Source of the DNA: Anaerolineales bacterium
Lineage (GTDB): Bacteria > Chloroflexota > Anaerolineae > Anaerolineales > Villigracilaceae
Reading direction: 5' to 3'
DNA: 37,268 nucleotides
Assembly (NCBI GenBank): GCA_020847435.1
Contig: JADLBX010000026.1
Coordinates: forward strand, 1-37,268
In this document: one piece after another, positions 1 to 7,737 of the stretch
Layout: every line of letters begins with the position of its first letter
Position numbering within the stretch: position 1 is the first letter of the stretch
Notes under the pieces: generated by a model
What the model was told of the DNA's origin: nothing
Databases searched by the model: none
The model's input: only the letters and a program-made list of their open reading frames with translations
Made by a program: the position numbers and the translations under genes

Positions 1-650
1 AACTCAGGATTATATCTTTCGCTCAAGACTTCCGCTAAAACACTAGCCTTTTTCTCACCTGTCGCCATGAAGGTGATCGTCCGCGCTTGGTTGAAGACGA
101 GTTGAGTCAATGTGACGCGGTTGGCGGGGCGGTCTTGGTAATTCGCGGTGACGGCAATGACTGGTTCCGTCGCTTGCACGGGTGAGTTGGGGAATAATGA
201 AGCGGTGTGACCGTCCTCGCCCATGCCGAGATAGACGAGGTCGAAGCGCGGGAAATCAAAATTTGAATCAGCAAACTGTTTCAGGGTTTCGGCGTACTTC
301 ATCGCGGCGGAGATCGGGTCGAGTTCACCTTGCACGCGATGGATATTGTTTTCAGAAATAGAAACTTTGCTCAACCATGTTTCATACGCTTGACGATAAT
401 TGCTTCCCGCGTCCGTCGGCGGGACACAGCGCTCGTCGCCCCAAAAAACGTGGACTTTATCCCATTCGATTTGGTCGCGATATTCAGAGGCGAGCAATTG
501 AAACAGCCGCATCGGCGTACTGCCGCCATTCAACGCGACCAGAAATTGATTCCGTTCGAGGATGGATTGATTTGATTTTTCAACGAATAAATTCGCCGCG
601 TGACGGCTCAACCGTTCCGAATCTTTGAGGATGCGAAGTTCGGGCTTCAT
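1..650 (-). CDS. pgl: 6-phosphogluconolactonase, 3' end cut by the window edge
   Basis: Hydrolyses 6-phosphogluconolactone to 6-phosphogluconate, the second step of the oxidative pentose phosphate pathway, in the cytoplasm. Reading down from the ATG at 650 gives about 216 residues with no stop before base 1. Family motifs are in order: ALNGGSTP near residue 40, FWGDERCVP near 69 and GMGEDGHTASLFP near 142, the last being the signature of the glucosamine-6-phosphate isomerase/lactonase fold. FWGDERCVPP and the overall spacing fit the lactonase (DevB/Pgl) branch better than NagB. The start codon overlaps the stop of the upstream acyltransferase gene by four bases (ATGA), so the two are probably translationally coupled. 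Roughly 20-30 residues of the usual C-terminus are missing. Confidence 0.93.
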   Translation of the reverse strand, partial: MKPELRILKDSERLSRHAANLFVEKSNQSILERNQFLVALNGGSTPMRLFQLLASEYRDQIEWDKVHVFWGDERCVPPTDAGSNYRQAYETWLSKVSISENNIHRVQGELDPISAAMKYAETLKQFADSNFDFPRFDLVYLGMGEDGHTASLFPNSPVQATEPVIAVTANYQDRPANRVTLTQLVFNQARTITFMATGEKKASVLAEVLSERYNPE

Positions 651-1531
651 ACGTTCGACCATTCCATGTGTTGCGCGAGCGTCCGACGGGCGGCGTGTTC
701 GATCTCGGCGAGCAGATGATCGTGATTCGTTCCTTGGATGATCTCGCCGAACGTGACGCGCGGGACGAGGTCGAAGAGTTGTTTGCCGCTCATGAGTTGC
801 CGCGAGAGTTGGTAGACGAAAGCCAGCCGTTGACGGTCGGCGCGAGTTTTGCGAAGCCGTGTGATGGGGTGGCGCATGGCGGCGGGCGCGATCACTCCGC
901 TGACGATGGTGATGAGGATTTGCAGGTTTGGTACGCGCTTCAAGAAAATTTCCAAACTGCGCGACCAGTGATGGAATTCGTCGTCCGCGTTGGGCATGAA
1001 TTCGGGGTCGGCTTCGATACTGCCGCGCGGGAAGATCAACAAGCCGCCTCCGTTTTGCAAATGGCGGATGGATTCACGCACGACTTGCATCCTGCCTGCC
1101 GTGTCGCTGACGGGCGGCGCGACGATGAATCCTTTGAGCGCGTTGGGCATTTGAAGGAGAAATTTTATATCGCCGATGATAAATTTCAGATCGCGCCGCG
1201 TAGAATATGCTGTGATCGCCACCGTATCCACCGAGCCTGGGTGGTTGGATGCGATGACGAAGGGTCCGCTGGCGGGGATGTTCTCGATACCGCGCGCGCA
1301 GTGCGATTTGACGAAGCGCGGCAGGAACCAACGCGCGCCTGCGGCGTGTCCGCCTTCGCCGACGACGCGGTCTAACTCTGCGGCGACCGTTGTGGCGGAG
1401 CGCGCGGCTTTGCCGAAAAAGATTTCGATTAACCGATGTGAACGCGGCGTGTGCGACAGCCCGAAGGCTTTTGCCAACTCGTAGAGCATGGCTTCATAGA
1501 ATAATTTTGCATCGAGCGAAGAGGCGGTCAT
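647..1531 (-). CDS. PlsC-like 1-acyl-glycerol-3-phosphate acyltransferase family protein
   Basis: Probably transfers a fatty acyl group to a glycerol-phosphate or related acceptor at the membrane. The 294-residue protein has the family's catalytic HX4D motif as NHPGSVD near residue 95 and a substrate-binding block FPRGSIEADP near residue 170, in place of the usual FPEGTR. No clear membrane helix is seen, so the protein may be peripheral. The N-terminal 85 residues do not resemble standard PlsC. No strong ribosome binding site precedes the ATG at 1531, and an internal ATG at 1489 is an alternative. It is the first gene of a minus-strand pair with pgl. The fold class is secure, but the acceptor is not known. 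Confidence 0.8.
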   Translation of the reverse strand: MTASSLDAKLFYEAMLYELAKAFGLSHTPRSHRLIEIFFGKAARSATTVAAELDRVVGEGGHAAGARWFLPRFVKSHCARGIENIPASGPFVIASNHPGSVDTVAITAYSTRRDLKFIIGDIKFLLQMPNALKGFIVAPPVSDTAGRMQVVRESIRHLQNGGGLLIFPRGSIEADPEFMPNADDEFHHWSRSLEIFLKRVPNLQILITIVSGVIAPAAMRHPITRLRKTRADRQRLAFVYQLSRQLMSGKQLFDLVPRVTFGEIIQGTNHDHLLAEIEHAARRTLAQHMEWSNV

Positions 1532-1636
1532 CGTTGAGGGGCGGAGTCGAGAGGCGGAAAAAAATTGAAGAGGCGAAACGGCAGACTAGCGCTGAAACAG
1601 ACTCCCCGTCGGCGCGAAGCGGATTTTCATCCTGCT

Positions 1637-1665
1637 TTGACATTTCACTTGAGTTTGTTTACAAT
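1637..1665 (+). promoter_or_regulatory. Sigma-70-type promoter for the EF-G2 gene
   Basis: TTGACA at 1637-1642 and TACAAT at 1660-1665 are separated by exactly 17 bases. Transcription would start near 1672. This leaves a short leader with an AGGAAGGG ribosome binding site at about 1694 before the ATG at 1710. Confidence 0.8.
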
Positions 1666-1709
1666 CATGCGACGTTTCACATCCCAACTGCATAGGAAGG
1701 GCTTTTTCG

Positions 1710-3791
1710 ATGAAAGAGTATACCACCGAGTATATCCGCAACGTTGCGTTGGTGTCGCATGGCGGCGCGGGGAAGACCATGTTGGCGGAATCGTTTTTGC
1801 ATGCAACGGGGGCAACGACGAGACTTGGAAAAGTGGAAGACGGCACGACAATTTCAGATTACGACGACGAGGAACATCGTCGAAAAATTTCCATCTACTC
1901 CAGCGTAATCCCAATCGAACATCGCGATCATAAAATCAATATCATCGACGCGCCAGGCTACACTGACTTTGTCGGTGAAATGATCTCCGCTTTGAGCGTC
2001 GCTGACGGCGCGATCATCGTCGTGGACGCGGTGGCGGGCATCGAAGTCGGCGCGGAGATCGCTTGGCGCTATTGCGATGAGTTCAACTTGCCGCGCTTTT
2101 TTGTGATCAACAAGATGGACCGCGATAACGCGGATTTCCAAAAAACGTTTGACGCGATCAAAGAATTTGTCGAAGCGCATGGCAAGCGTGTGGTGCAAGT
2201 GCATATCCCGATCGGCGAGAAACAACATTTCACGGGCGTGGTGGATGTGATCGGCATGAAGGCGTACATGGGCGACGGCAAAACGACTGCTGAGATTCCC
2301 GCCGAATTAAAAGACGCGGCGGACGCGGCGCACTTTGCGATGGTGGAAGACGCGGCGGAGGGGGAGGATGAGTTGATGGAGAAATATTTGGAGAACGGTT
2401 CTCTCTCCGACGGGGAGATGGTGCGCGGCTTGGAGGATGTGGTCTACAACGGAAGTTTTGTCCCCGTCTTCTGCGCCGCGGGCGGACGCGAGATCGGCGC
2501 CATCGCATTGCTCAACGACATCATTGATTTGATGCCGCCGCCCGCGCAAGGACCGAAGCGCGTCGCGCAAGGCAAAGATGGCGAAGAACAGTTGAAACCG
2601 TCGGATACTGAACCGCTTGCCGCGTATGTGTGGAAGACGACCGCCGACCCGTTCGTCGGCAAGATGACGTACTTCCGCGTGATGCAGGGTTCGATTCAAG
2701 CCGACGCGCACGTGTGGAATCAAAACAAAGGCGCGGACGAGCGCATGTCGGGTTTGCATTTCCAGCGCGGCAAAGAAGTGATTCCTGCGAAGGTTGTCCA
2801 TGCGGGCGATATTGCCGCCGTTTCAAAACTGGCTGTCACCGCGACGGGCGATACGTTTTGCGATAAGGGTCATCCGCTGACGATTGCCAAACCGAATTTC
2901 CCTGCCGCGCTGTTCCGTGTGGCGATCACGCCGAAGACCCAAGCCGACGCGGCGAAAATCTCGCCAACGCTGACCAAGTTGTGCGAAGAAGATTTGACGC
3001 TCACGTGGCAGAACGACCCGATCACGCACGAGACGGTGTTGCAAGGCATGGGCGACCAGCACATTGACGTGGCGATCAACCGCGCGCAGACGAAATTCCA
3101 AGTGGGGTTGGGCACGCATCAACCGAAAATCCCGTACCGCGAGGGCATCACTCGCAAAGCAAGCGCGCAGTATCGCCACAAAAAGCAGACGGGCGGCGCG
3201 GGTCAATTCGGCGAAGTACATCTGCGTATCGAGCCGCTTCCCTCTGCCGATTTTGAATTTGACGATGAACTCGTCGGCATGAACCTTTCCAAGTCCTATT
3301 TGCCGCCCATCGAAAAAGGAATCAAAGCCACGATGGAGCGCGGCGCGTTCGCGGGTTATCCGATGAGCAACGTGAAAGTGATCGTGTATGATGGCAAGGA
3401 ACACGAGGTGGATTCAAAACCTGTCGCGTTCGAGATCGCGGGGCGCGAGGCGTTCAAACTTGCCGTGCAGGAAGCGGGTCCCGTGTTGTTTGAGCCGATC
3501 ATGAACGTGCGCGTCACCATCCCCGATGCGAACATGGGCGACGTGATGAGCGACCTCAACACCCGCCGCGGACGCGTCCAGGGCACCGACTCGGAGCGCG
3601 GCAACACGATCATCGTGGCGCACGTGCCGATGGCGGAAATGACGCGCTACACCACACAACTCCGCTCGATCACGGGTGGGCGCGGCTACTTCACGATGGA
3701 ACTCGATCACTACGACGTTGTCCCAACCCATGTGGCGGGCGCGATCATCGAGGCGCACAAGAAAGAGATGGAGGGGAAGAAGGAGGAGTAG
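1710..3791 (+). CDS. Elongation factor G-like protein, EF-G2 type
   Basis: A 693-residue translational GTPase of EF-G length. The P-loop is SHGGAGKT (residues 16-23), where canonical FusA has GHIDAGKT. This Gly-Gly form marks the EF-G2 subfamily (Thermus EF-G-2, mycobacterial FusA2). The G3 motif DAPG (80-83) and G4 motif NKMD (134-137) are intact. Domains II to V follow in normal order, ending with the HYDVVP region. It stands alone, outside any str operon (no rpsL, rpsG or tuf next to it), with its own promoter and terminator, which also argues for the second paralogue. Known EF-G2 proteins may act in ribosome recycling or stress rather than bulk translocation. The exact role here is inferred only. 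Confidence 0.92.
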   Translation: MKEYTTEYIRNVALVSHGGAGKTMLAESFLHATGATTRLGKVEDGTTISDYDDEEHRRKISIYSSVIPIEHRDHKINIIDAPGYTDFVGEMISALSVADGAIIVVDAVAGIEVGAEIAWRYCDEFNLPRFFVINKMDRDNADFQKTFDAIKEFVEAHGKRVVQVHIPIGEKQHFTGVVDVIGMKAYMGDGKTTAEIPAELKDAADAAHFAMVEDAAEGEDELMEKYLENGSLSDGEMVRGLEDVVYNGSFVPVFCAAGGREIGAIALLNDIIDLMPPPAQGPKRVAQGKDGEEQLKPSDTEPLAAYVWKTTADPFVGKMTYFRVMQGSIQADAHVWNQNKGADERMSGLHFQRGKEVIPAKVVHAGDIAAVSKLAVTATGDTFCDKGHPLTIAKPNFPAALFRVAITPKTQADAAKISPTLTKLCEEDLTLTWQNDPITHETVLQGMGDQHIDVAINRAQTKFQVGLGTHQPKIPYREGITRKASAQYRHKKQTGGAGQFGEVHLRIEPLPSADFEFDDELVGMNLSKSYLPPIEKGIKATMERGAFAGYPMSNVKVIVYDGKEHEVDSKPVAFEIAGREAFKLAVQEAGPVLFEPIMNVRVTIPDANMGDVMSDLNTRRGRVQGTDSERGNTIIVAHVPMAEMTRYTTQLRSITGGRGYFTMELDHYDVVPTHVAGAIIEAHKKEMEGKKEE

Positions 3792-3814
3792 TGCGTATCT
3801 CATCCTGCATAAGC

Positions 3815-3854
3815 AAAGCGTCCCGAAGTCATGGTCTTCGGGACGCTTTTTATC
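3815..3854 (+). terminator. Rho-independent terminator after the EF-G2 gene
   Basis: A perfect 14-bp stem (3815-3828 with 3836-3849) closes a 7-base loop and is followed by a T run on the plus strand. On the minus strand the T run is weak, so it mainly serves the EF-G2 transcript. It could also slow transcripts from the convergent hydrolase gene. Confidence 0.88.
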
Positions 3855-3937
3855 TGCGCATTAATGAGATTTATTCTCACCTCAATTCCTAAAACATAGA
3901 AAGCCATTGTCGGTTATGGAAATATCAGAGGCGCGTC

Positions 3938-4879
3938 TCACTTCAACCTCTCCTCGAAAAAATTCAGAATCAACAGCGAAATCTCGAGCCGCGACGGGCT
4001 GATCTCGCCGCCGCTGGGCTTGAAGCCATGCGCCGCGTTCTTTACTGGCACAAGCTCGGCAGGAACGCCTGCGGCTTGCAATGCCGCCAGCAAAACTTCG
4101 GATTGTTCGATGGGTACGAGCGTATCTTTCTCGCCGTGTAAGATCAAAAATGGAGGATCGTCCGCCGTCGCGTAGGTGACTGGACTCGCCAACGCCAAAT
4201 TGAAATCGCCGAACGCAGTCCGTACCGTTTCGGAGTCCTCTGCAAAATCCACCGTCAAATCGGCGGGACCGAACATATCCACCACGGCTTGCACGCGGCT
4301 GGAATACTCGAGATACTCGCCCACGTCGAAGCCCGCGCTTGCGTCCGTTGTGCCGAGCATGGAAACCAAATGCCCGCCCGCGCTGCCGCCCCACGCGCCG
4401 ATGCGGTTCGGGTCGAGGTTGTACTCGTCCGCATGAGCGCGCAACGAACGCACCGCGCATTTCACATCTTCGATCATGGCGGGAAATTGATATTCAGGCG
4501 CGAGACGATAATTGACCGCCACGACCAGGAAGCCCGCTTCCTGCAATTGAGGCATGTCCAACGCGCCCGCCCCTTTCCCCTTATCGCCCGAACTCCAGCC
4601 GCCGCCATGCGCATACATCAATACGGGAAAGCGCCCGTTATTTTCAGCGGGATAATACACATCCATCTTTAACGCGACGCCGTCCATCGTGCAGTAAGTG
4701 ACGTCCCTTTCGACCGCGCCAAGTTTGGATGAGTCAAATTGACCCTGCGCTTCATCCCCGACTTCGGGCTGGGTCGCTGTTTCTTTGGATTGAGTCGTCA
4801 CTGTGGGCTGACTCGCGCCGAACCCGCACGCCAGCGAAAGTATCCCCAAGAACATAACAAACAAAGCGAATCGTTTCAT
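3938..4879 (-). CDS. Lipoprotein alpha/beta hydrolase (esterase/lipase-like)
   Basis: A 313-residue lipid-anchored hydrolase. The N-terminus is a lipoprotein signal with lipobox LSLAC near residue 18, followed by a polar linker. The oxyanion-hole motif HGGGW lies near residue 92 and the nucleophile elbow GGSAGG near 168, both typical of the HSL/BD-FAE esterase branch. The catalytic Asp in GEKDTLVP and the His in AAHGF complete the triad near the C-terminus. It is therefore probably a surface-exposed carboxylesterase. It is the last gene of three co-directional lipoprotein genes, separated from the preceding one by 95 bases that carry a palindrome and a dispersed repeat. The substrate cannot be told from sequence. 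Confidence 0.88.
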   Translation of the reverse strand: MKRFALFVMFLGILSLACGFGASQPTVTTQSKETATQPEVGDEAQGQFDSSKLGAVERDVTYCTMDGVALKMDVYYPAENNGRFPVLMYAHGGGWSSGDKGKGAGALDMPQLQEAGFLVVAVNYRLAPEYQFPAMIEDVKCAVRSLRAHADEYNLDPNRIGAWGGSAGGHLVSMLGTTDASAGFDVGEYLEYSSRVQAVVDMFGPADLTVDFAEDSETVRTAFGDFNLALASPVTYATADDPPFLILHGEKDTLVPIEQSEVLLAALQAAGVPAELVPVKNAAHGFKPSGGEISPSRLEISLLILNFFEERLK

Positions 4880-4900
4880 CTTATTTTCCTTTTACCGTAC

Positions 4901-4918
4901 CGCAAAGTTTACTTTGCG
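4901..4918. repeat. Palindrome, GCAAA(C/G)T family, copy 1
   Basis: CGCAAAGT and ACTTTGCG face each other across TT. It lies between two lipoprotein genes. It resembles the palindromes at 5249-5273 and 6114-6161 in sequence and size. Confidence 0.6.
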
Positions 4919-4938
4919 TTTGAAGGGTCGCAAACCGA

Positions 4939-4960
4939 ACCATTCGATAAACTCAGGGCA
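4939..4960. repeat. Dispersed repeat with TTCGA...CTCAGG core
   Basis: The core TTCGA, four to five variable bases, CTCAGG is shared with 36175-36196, which is on the opposite strand. From general knowledge, close relatives of this word recur in the intergenic DNA of many bacteria. It sits between the hydrolase and the first NodB-like gene. Confidence 0.5.
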
Positions 4961-4974
4961 AATCTTGCGGCGCA

Positions 4975-6096
4975 TTATCTTGCCATCTCCACAATATCTT
5001 CCGATGTGACCACCGTCAGATGCGCGGCGGCGTAGGCGACCAGCTCCTCGTACGCGGCGAAGATGGCGGCTTGGTCTGCATCCGTGCGCGGCGTGGACGG
5101 GTCGGGCGCGGACAGATTCCAGGGCGCGGATAGCGGGTCGCCTTTCTTCGCGCCTTTCATTGAAAAGTAAATGCTCGTCCAGCCTTCCGCGCCGCTGCGA
5201 TAAAAATTGTTCTCGTGGATGAGCGCGGTGATGAACGGCGCGCGCGCATAGGGCAAACTGGAAGTTTGCCCTACCCATTCTGCGATCTGATCCTGCAACA
5301 TCTTCGTCGGGTTGTAGGTGTCCGCTTCGGGCGTGGACATGAAATTCCACCAGAATCTATCCTGTCCATTGACGGACGTTGTGCGCGTGACGCTGAAATC
5401 GCTGGGGCGCGCCAGCAAGCCATTGACATATTCAAGCGGCTGTTCGAGTTTCGTCCCTGATTCGTGATAGAGCAATGTCATCTGCACGCCGAGGCTGGCA
5501 TAGACTTTCTGCGCGGCATCCTTGATCTGCGCGCCGTTGGGCGCGGGCGCAACGACGGGATTCCGCCCGAAGACCTGCGCTACATAGGTGTAGCCGCCAG
5601 GTTGGGACTTATCCAATTCGCCAGTTTCGAGGTTCAGCGCGTACGTCTCGTAATCCAACAGGGTTTGATACAACTCCTCGTCGCTCAAACCTTGCAGGCG
5701 CGAGTCGAATCCCGTGTAAAGCGGATGCGGCGGACGGACGTGATAACTGATGGTCATATCCGAGTTCTTGAGGCGTTCGATGACTTCGGGATGATTCTCC
5801 GCCAGTTCGCGCGTGATCTCAGCCGTGAAGTAGAAATCTCCGCGCACGCCGTATCGCTCGAACAGGTCAACGAGTTTGAGGAGGATCTCGGCGCTTTCAT
5901 CGGGATGTGTCCAATCATGAACGTTGATAATGAAGGAGATGTATCCAGTTTCAGGTTTCAGGTGCGAGGCGTCAGGCGTCGGGGTGGATTCGGCTGGGGT
6001 GGCAGAGGCAGGCGCGGGCGGAGGTTGAAGCGTTGTTTGGGCGCAGGAAAAGATCGCGAGGGAGAGGAGAGTCAGGGCGAGGAAAATCTTTTTCAT
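4975..6096 (-). CDS. Lipoprotein with a divergent polysaccharide-deacetylase (NodB-like) fold
   Basis: A 373-residue lipoprotein starting at the ATG at 6096. An AGGAG ribosome binding site sits just upstream, so a longer reading from 6117 is unlikely. The lipobox is AIFSC, followed by a Pro/Ala/Thr linker. The first half has the order of a NodB domain: a strand ending NVHDW in the place of the catalytic TFDDG, a FYFTAE strand, and SYHVRPPH in the place of the metal-binding HxxxH. The catalytic Asp-Asp pair is not standard, so activity may be altered or lost. A GCAAACT-type palindrome lies in frame at 5249-5273. The gene follows a second NodB-like lipoprotein gene (6168-7205), and the two are probably related. 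Confidence 0.7.
   Translation of the reverse strand: MKKIFLALTLLSLAIFSCAQTTLQPPPAPASATPAESTPTPDASHLKPETGYISFIINVHDWTHPDESAEILLKLVDLFERYGVRGDFYFTAEITRELAENHPEVIERLKNSDMTISYHVRPPHPLYTGFDSRLQGLSDEELYQTLLDYETYALNLETGELDKSQPGGYTYVAQVFGRNPVVAPAPNGAQIKDAAQKVYASLGVQMTLLYHESGTKLEQPLEYVNGLLARPSDFSVTRTTSVNGQDRFWWNFMSTPEADTYNPTKMLQDQIAEWVGQTSSLPYARAPFITALIHENNFYRSGAEGWTSIYFSMKGAKKGDPLSAPWNLSAPDPSTPRTDADQAAIFAAYEELVAYAAAHLTVVTSEDIVEMAR
5249..5273. repeat. Palindrome inside a coding region, GCAAACT family, copy 2
   Basis: TAGGGCAAACT and AGTTTGCCCTA form a perfect 11-bp stem around GGA. It is read in frame by the 4975-6096 lipoprotein gene, giving residues around GQTSSLPYA. This suggests a mobile palindrome tolerated inside a gene. 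Confidence 0.65.
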
Positions 6097-6113
6097 GAGA
6101 AATCTCCTGTGCT

Positions 6114-6161
6114 GCAAACTTCAGTTTGCCTGGCAACGCGCAAACGCAAACTGAAGTTTGC
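6114..6161. repeat. Inverted pair of palindromes, GCAAACT family, copies 3 and 4
   Basis: GCAAACTTCAGTTTGC at 6114-6129 and its reverse complement at 6146-6161 are 16 bases long and separated by 16 bases. Each is itself a palindrome. They fill the gap between the two NodB-like lipoprotein genes. No T run follows, so this is more likely a REP-like repeat than a terminator. Confidence 0.7.
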
Positions 6162-6167
6162 GGTACT

Positions 6168-7205
6168 TTATTGCGCGGCGTACGCGTCCGCCATTTGAGA
6201 ATAAGTCATCCATTGCAGGTCGCCAGAAGCGACGAGCGGATCAACGACTTCGGTGAGGAAACGCTCGATCACGCCGAAGGGATCCTGCGGGTCGCCGCGA
6301 AATTCGCCGGGGTGAACGGTGAAGTGAAAGACGTTGACCCGTCCAGGTTGTGCGGCTTCGAGCGAGGCGTAGAGACTCTCTTTGAGATATTCAAAGTAGG
6401 CTTCATCGCCGCCTGCATCGTCGCTTCGGCGCATGGACGCAAAATTATCTTTGTCATACTGACCTTCAGGCAGGAAAATGACCGCACCGTTCGGGTCGTG
6501 CTGCGTGAAAAGCGTGAAGTCCGTGCCGTCTGTGCCGCCAGCGGGACGCCAGGGGGCGACGCCAAGCAAAGAGAGATCGGTGGTTTGCGTGTTCGGATTC
6601 TTCCAATCGCTGTTCACATCCAAGCCCGCGCATTCGGCGGCTTCGTATAAATCGGGGTACAAATTGCCGCCGCTCCAATAACGGACGTCCACGCCGCCGT
6701 TCGCCTGCATGATGTATTCGATCTCTTCCTTCATCACGTCGCACCATTGTTGAACGGAAAGCGAGGCGGAATTTTTTCCGAGATGCGCGTCTTCGTGAAA
6801 GTGCAGGGCGATCTCATGTCCGCGCGCGGCGAGGTCGGCGAGGATGGTGTTGCCCGATTCAATGGCAACTTGCGTGAACGGGCTTTGCGCCTGAATCGTC
6901 ATGCGTCCGCTATGCGCCTCGACGATCTGCGCCAGCAAGAGCATGTCTTGCGTATGCTTCTCGAAAAAGTCGGGCTTGTGATAATCGCCTTTGCCGCTTT
7001 GATATCCTTGCGCGGTTTCCCCCATCGGTTCGATGTGCATCCCGATCGAGAAATACAGGACGGCTTCGCCCGCTTCATTTTCGACGGGGGAACTGGTCGC
7101 GGCTGTGGCGGGCTGGCTCTCCGCCGACGGCGATTCGGCGGCGGGTAATCCGCAGGCGAGGGAGACAATGACGAGGATTGAGAGGAAGGTAACGATGCGT
7201 TTCAT
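6168..7205 (-). CDS. Lipoprotein with a divergent polysaccharide-deacetylase-like fold
   Basis: A 345-residue lipoprotein starting at the ATG at 7205, placed after a good AAAGGAG site. A longer reading from 7262 has no such site. The lipobox is VSLAC, followed by a Ser/Ala/Pro-rich linker. Motifs fit a NodB-like barrel: HEIALHFHEDAH gives clustered His residues near 130, RYWSGGN near 178 takes the place of the RxPxG block, and VFHFTVHPG near the end carries the late His. The TFDDG motif is replaced by a SIGMHIE strand, so the metal site is different or degenerate. It may act on cell-surface or extracellular glycans. It is the first gene of a three-gene minus-strand lipoprotein cluster. Confidence 0.65.
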   Translation of the reverse strand: MKRIVTFLSILVIVSLACGLPAAESPSAESQPATAATSSPVENEAGEAVLYFSIGMHIEPMGETAQGYQSGKGDYHKPDFFEKHTQDMLLLAQIVEAHSGRMTIQAQSPFTQVAIESGNTILADLAARGHEIALHFHEDAHLGKNSASLSVQQWCDVMKEEIEYIMQANGGVDVRYWSGGNLYPDLYEAAECAGLDVNSDWKNPNTQTTDLSLLGVAPWRPAGGTDGTDFTLFTQHDPNGAVIFLPEGQYDKDNFASMRRSDDAGGDEAYFEYLKESLYASLEAAQPGRVNVFHFTVHPGEFRGDPQDPFGVIERFLTEVVDPLVASGDLQWMTYSQMADAYAAQ

Positions 7206-7310
7206 GGCTGATCTCCTTTTGGTATTTACTTGTTCTGTCAAAACGTGAGAGTTTGACTCCATACTTTCCCCATCCTATCTCAAGTGCATTATCGGGTTGT
7301 AAACCGGATG

Positions 7311-7352
7311 TAAAAAAAATAGGCTCTCCCGTAATTAACGGGAAAGAGCCTA
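7311..7352 (-). terminator. Rho-independent terminator for the tRNA-Asp / L,D-transpeptidase side
   Basis: TAGGCTCT pairs with AGAGCCTA and CCCGT with ACGGG, with a two-base bulge and an AATTA loop. On the minus strand the stem is followed by eight T residues. It would end transcription arriving from the tRNA gene at 7618-7694. Confidence 0.85.
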
Positions 7353-7353
7353 A

Positions 7354-7438
7354 ACACGAAGAACACTACGGACACAAAGGGAGAAAAGAGGCTTGATTTG
7401 CGGGCGTTTTTCCTTCGTGACCTTTGTGTTTGAAATGG
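7354..7438. repeat. Nine-base-period inverted word array
   Basis: Left arm: ACACGAAGA, ACACTACGG and ACACAAAGG at 7354-7380, in perfect nine-base register. Right arm: CCTTCGTGA and CCTTTGTGT at 7412-7429, which are inverted forms of the same word, followed by a weaker third unit. A spacer of about 31 bases separates the arms. It is one of a class of such arrays in this window. Confidence 0.7.
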
Positions 7439-7617
7439 TTTTCCCGTTAAAAACGGTAGAACCAAAAAATAAAAAATTCCTGACAAACCCAGGAACCAAG
7501 ATCATGATCGAAGCTTATAAGTTGAAGGAAACGGTGGTTTTGTTTACAAAATTATTGGATGAAAGATTGCGAACTATCCCCCGTTTTATGTTCCATCAAA
7601 CGCCGCATTGAAAGAAT

Positions 7618-7694
7618 TGGCGGTCCCGACGGGATTCGAACCCGCGATCTCGGCCTTGACAGGGCCGCATGTTAGGCCGCTACACCACGGGACC
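7618..7694 (-). tRNA. tRNA-Asp (anticodon GTC), CCA encoded
   Basis: Read on the minus strand, GGTCCCG pairs with CGGGACC in the acceptor stem, followed by discriminator G73 and an encoded CCA. The anticodon stem CGGCC/GGCCG closes a seven-base loop CTGTCAA with anticodon GTC, so it decodes Asp codons. The T arm has the normal GGTTCGAATCC loop region, and the D arm is also normal. G73 is the usual Asp identity base. The gene lies between the L,D-transpeptidase gene and a strong terminator, and may be transcribed together with the transpeptidase gene. Confidence 0.96.
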
Positions 7695-7737
7695 ATCTAA
7701 CAAGCGGGCGAGAGTTTATCATGCAGAAATAGTTGTG

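Larger units (their letters stand above)
7206..7617. other. Intergenic stretch of 412 bases
   Basis: It holds the terminator at 7311-7352, the nine-base-period repeat at 7354-7438, and an imperfect hairpin at about 7439-7463 (GGTTTTCCCGTT facing AACGGTAGAACC). The rest, 7464-7617, is AT-rich. A 35-codon reading frame from an ATG at 7504 to a TGA at 7611 has a weak AGGA upstream. It resembles nothing I recognise, so I do not call it a gene. Confidence 0.6.

Noticed and set aside
668-1375. 235-codon open frame on the plus strand
   Set aside because: It is antisense to the PlsC-like gene, with no recognisable motifs and no ribosome binding site. It arises from the codon bias of the real gene.
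5464-6198. 244-codon open frame on the plus strand
   Set aside because: It lies opposite the NodB-like lipoprotein gene and runs through the palindromes. It has no motif.
7504-7611. 35-codon small gene in the intergenic region
   Set aside because: It has only a weak ribosome binding site, no recognisable motif and no conservation that I can test. It is too short to call from one sequence.
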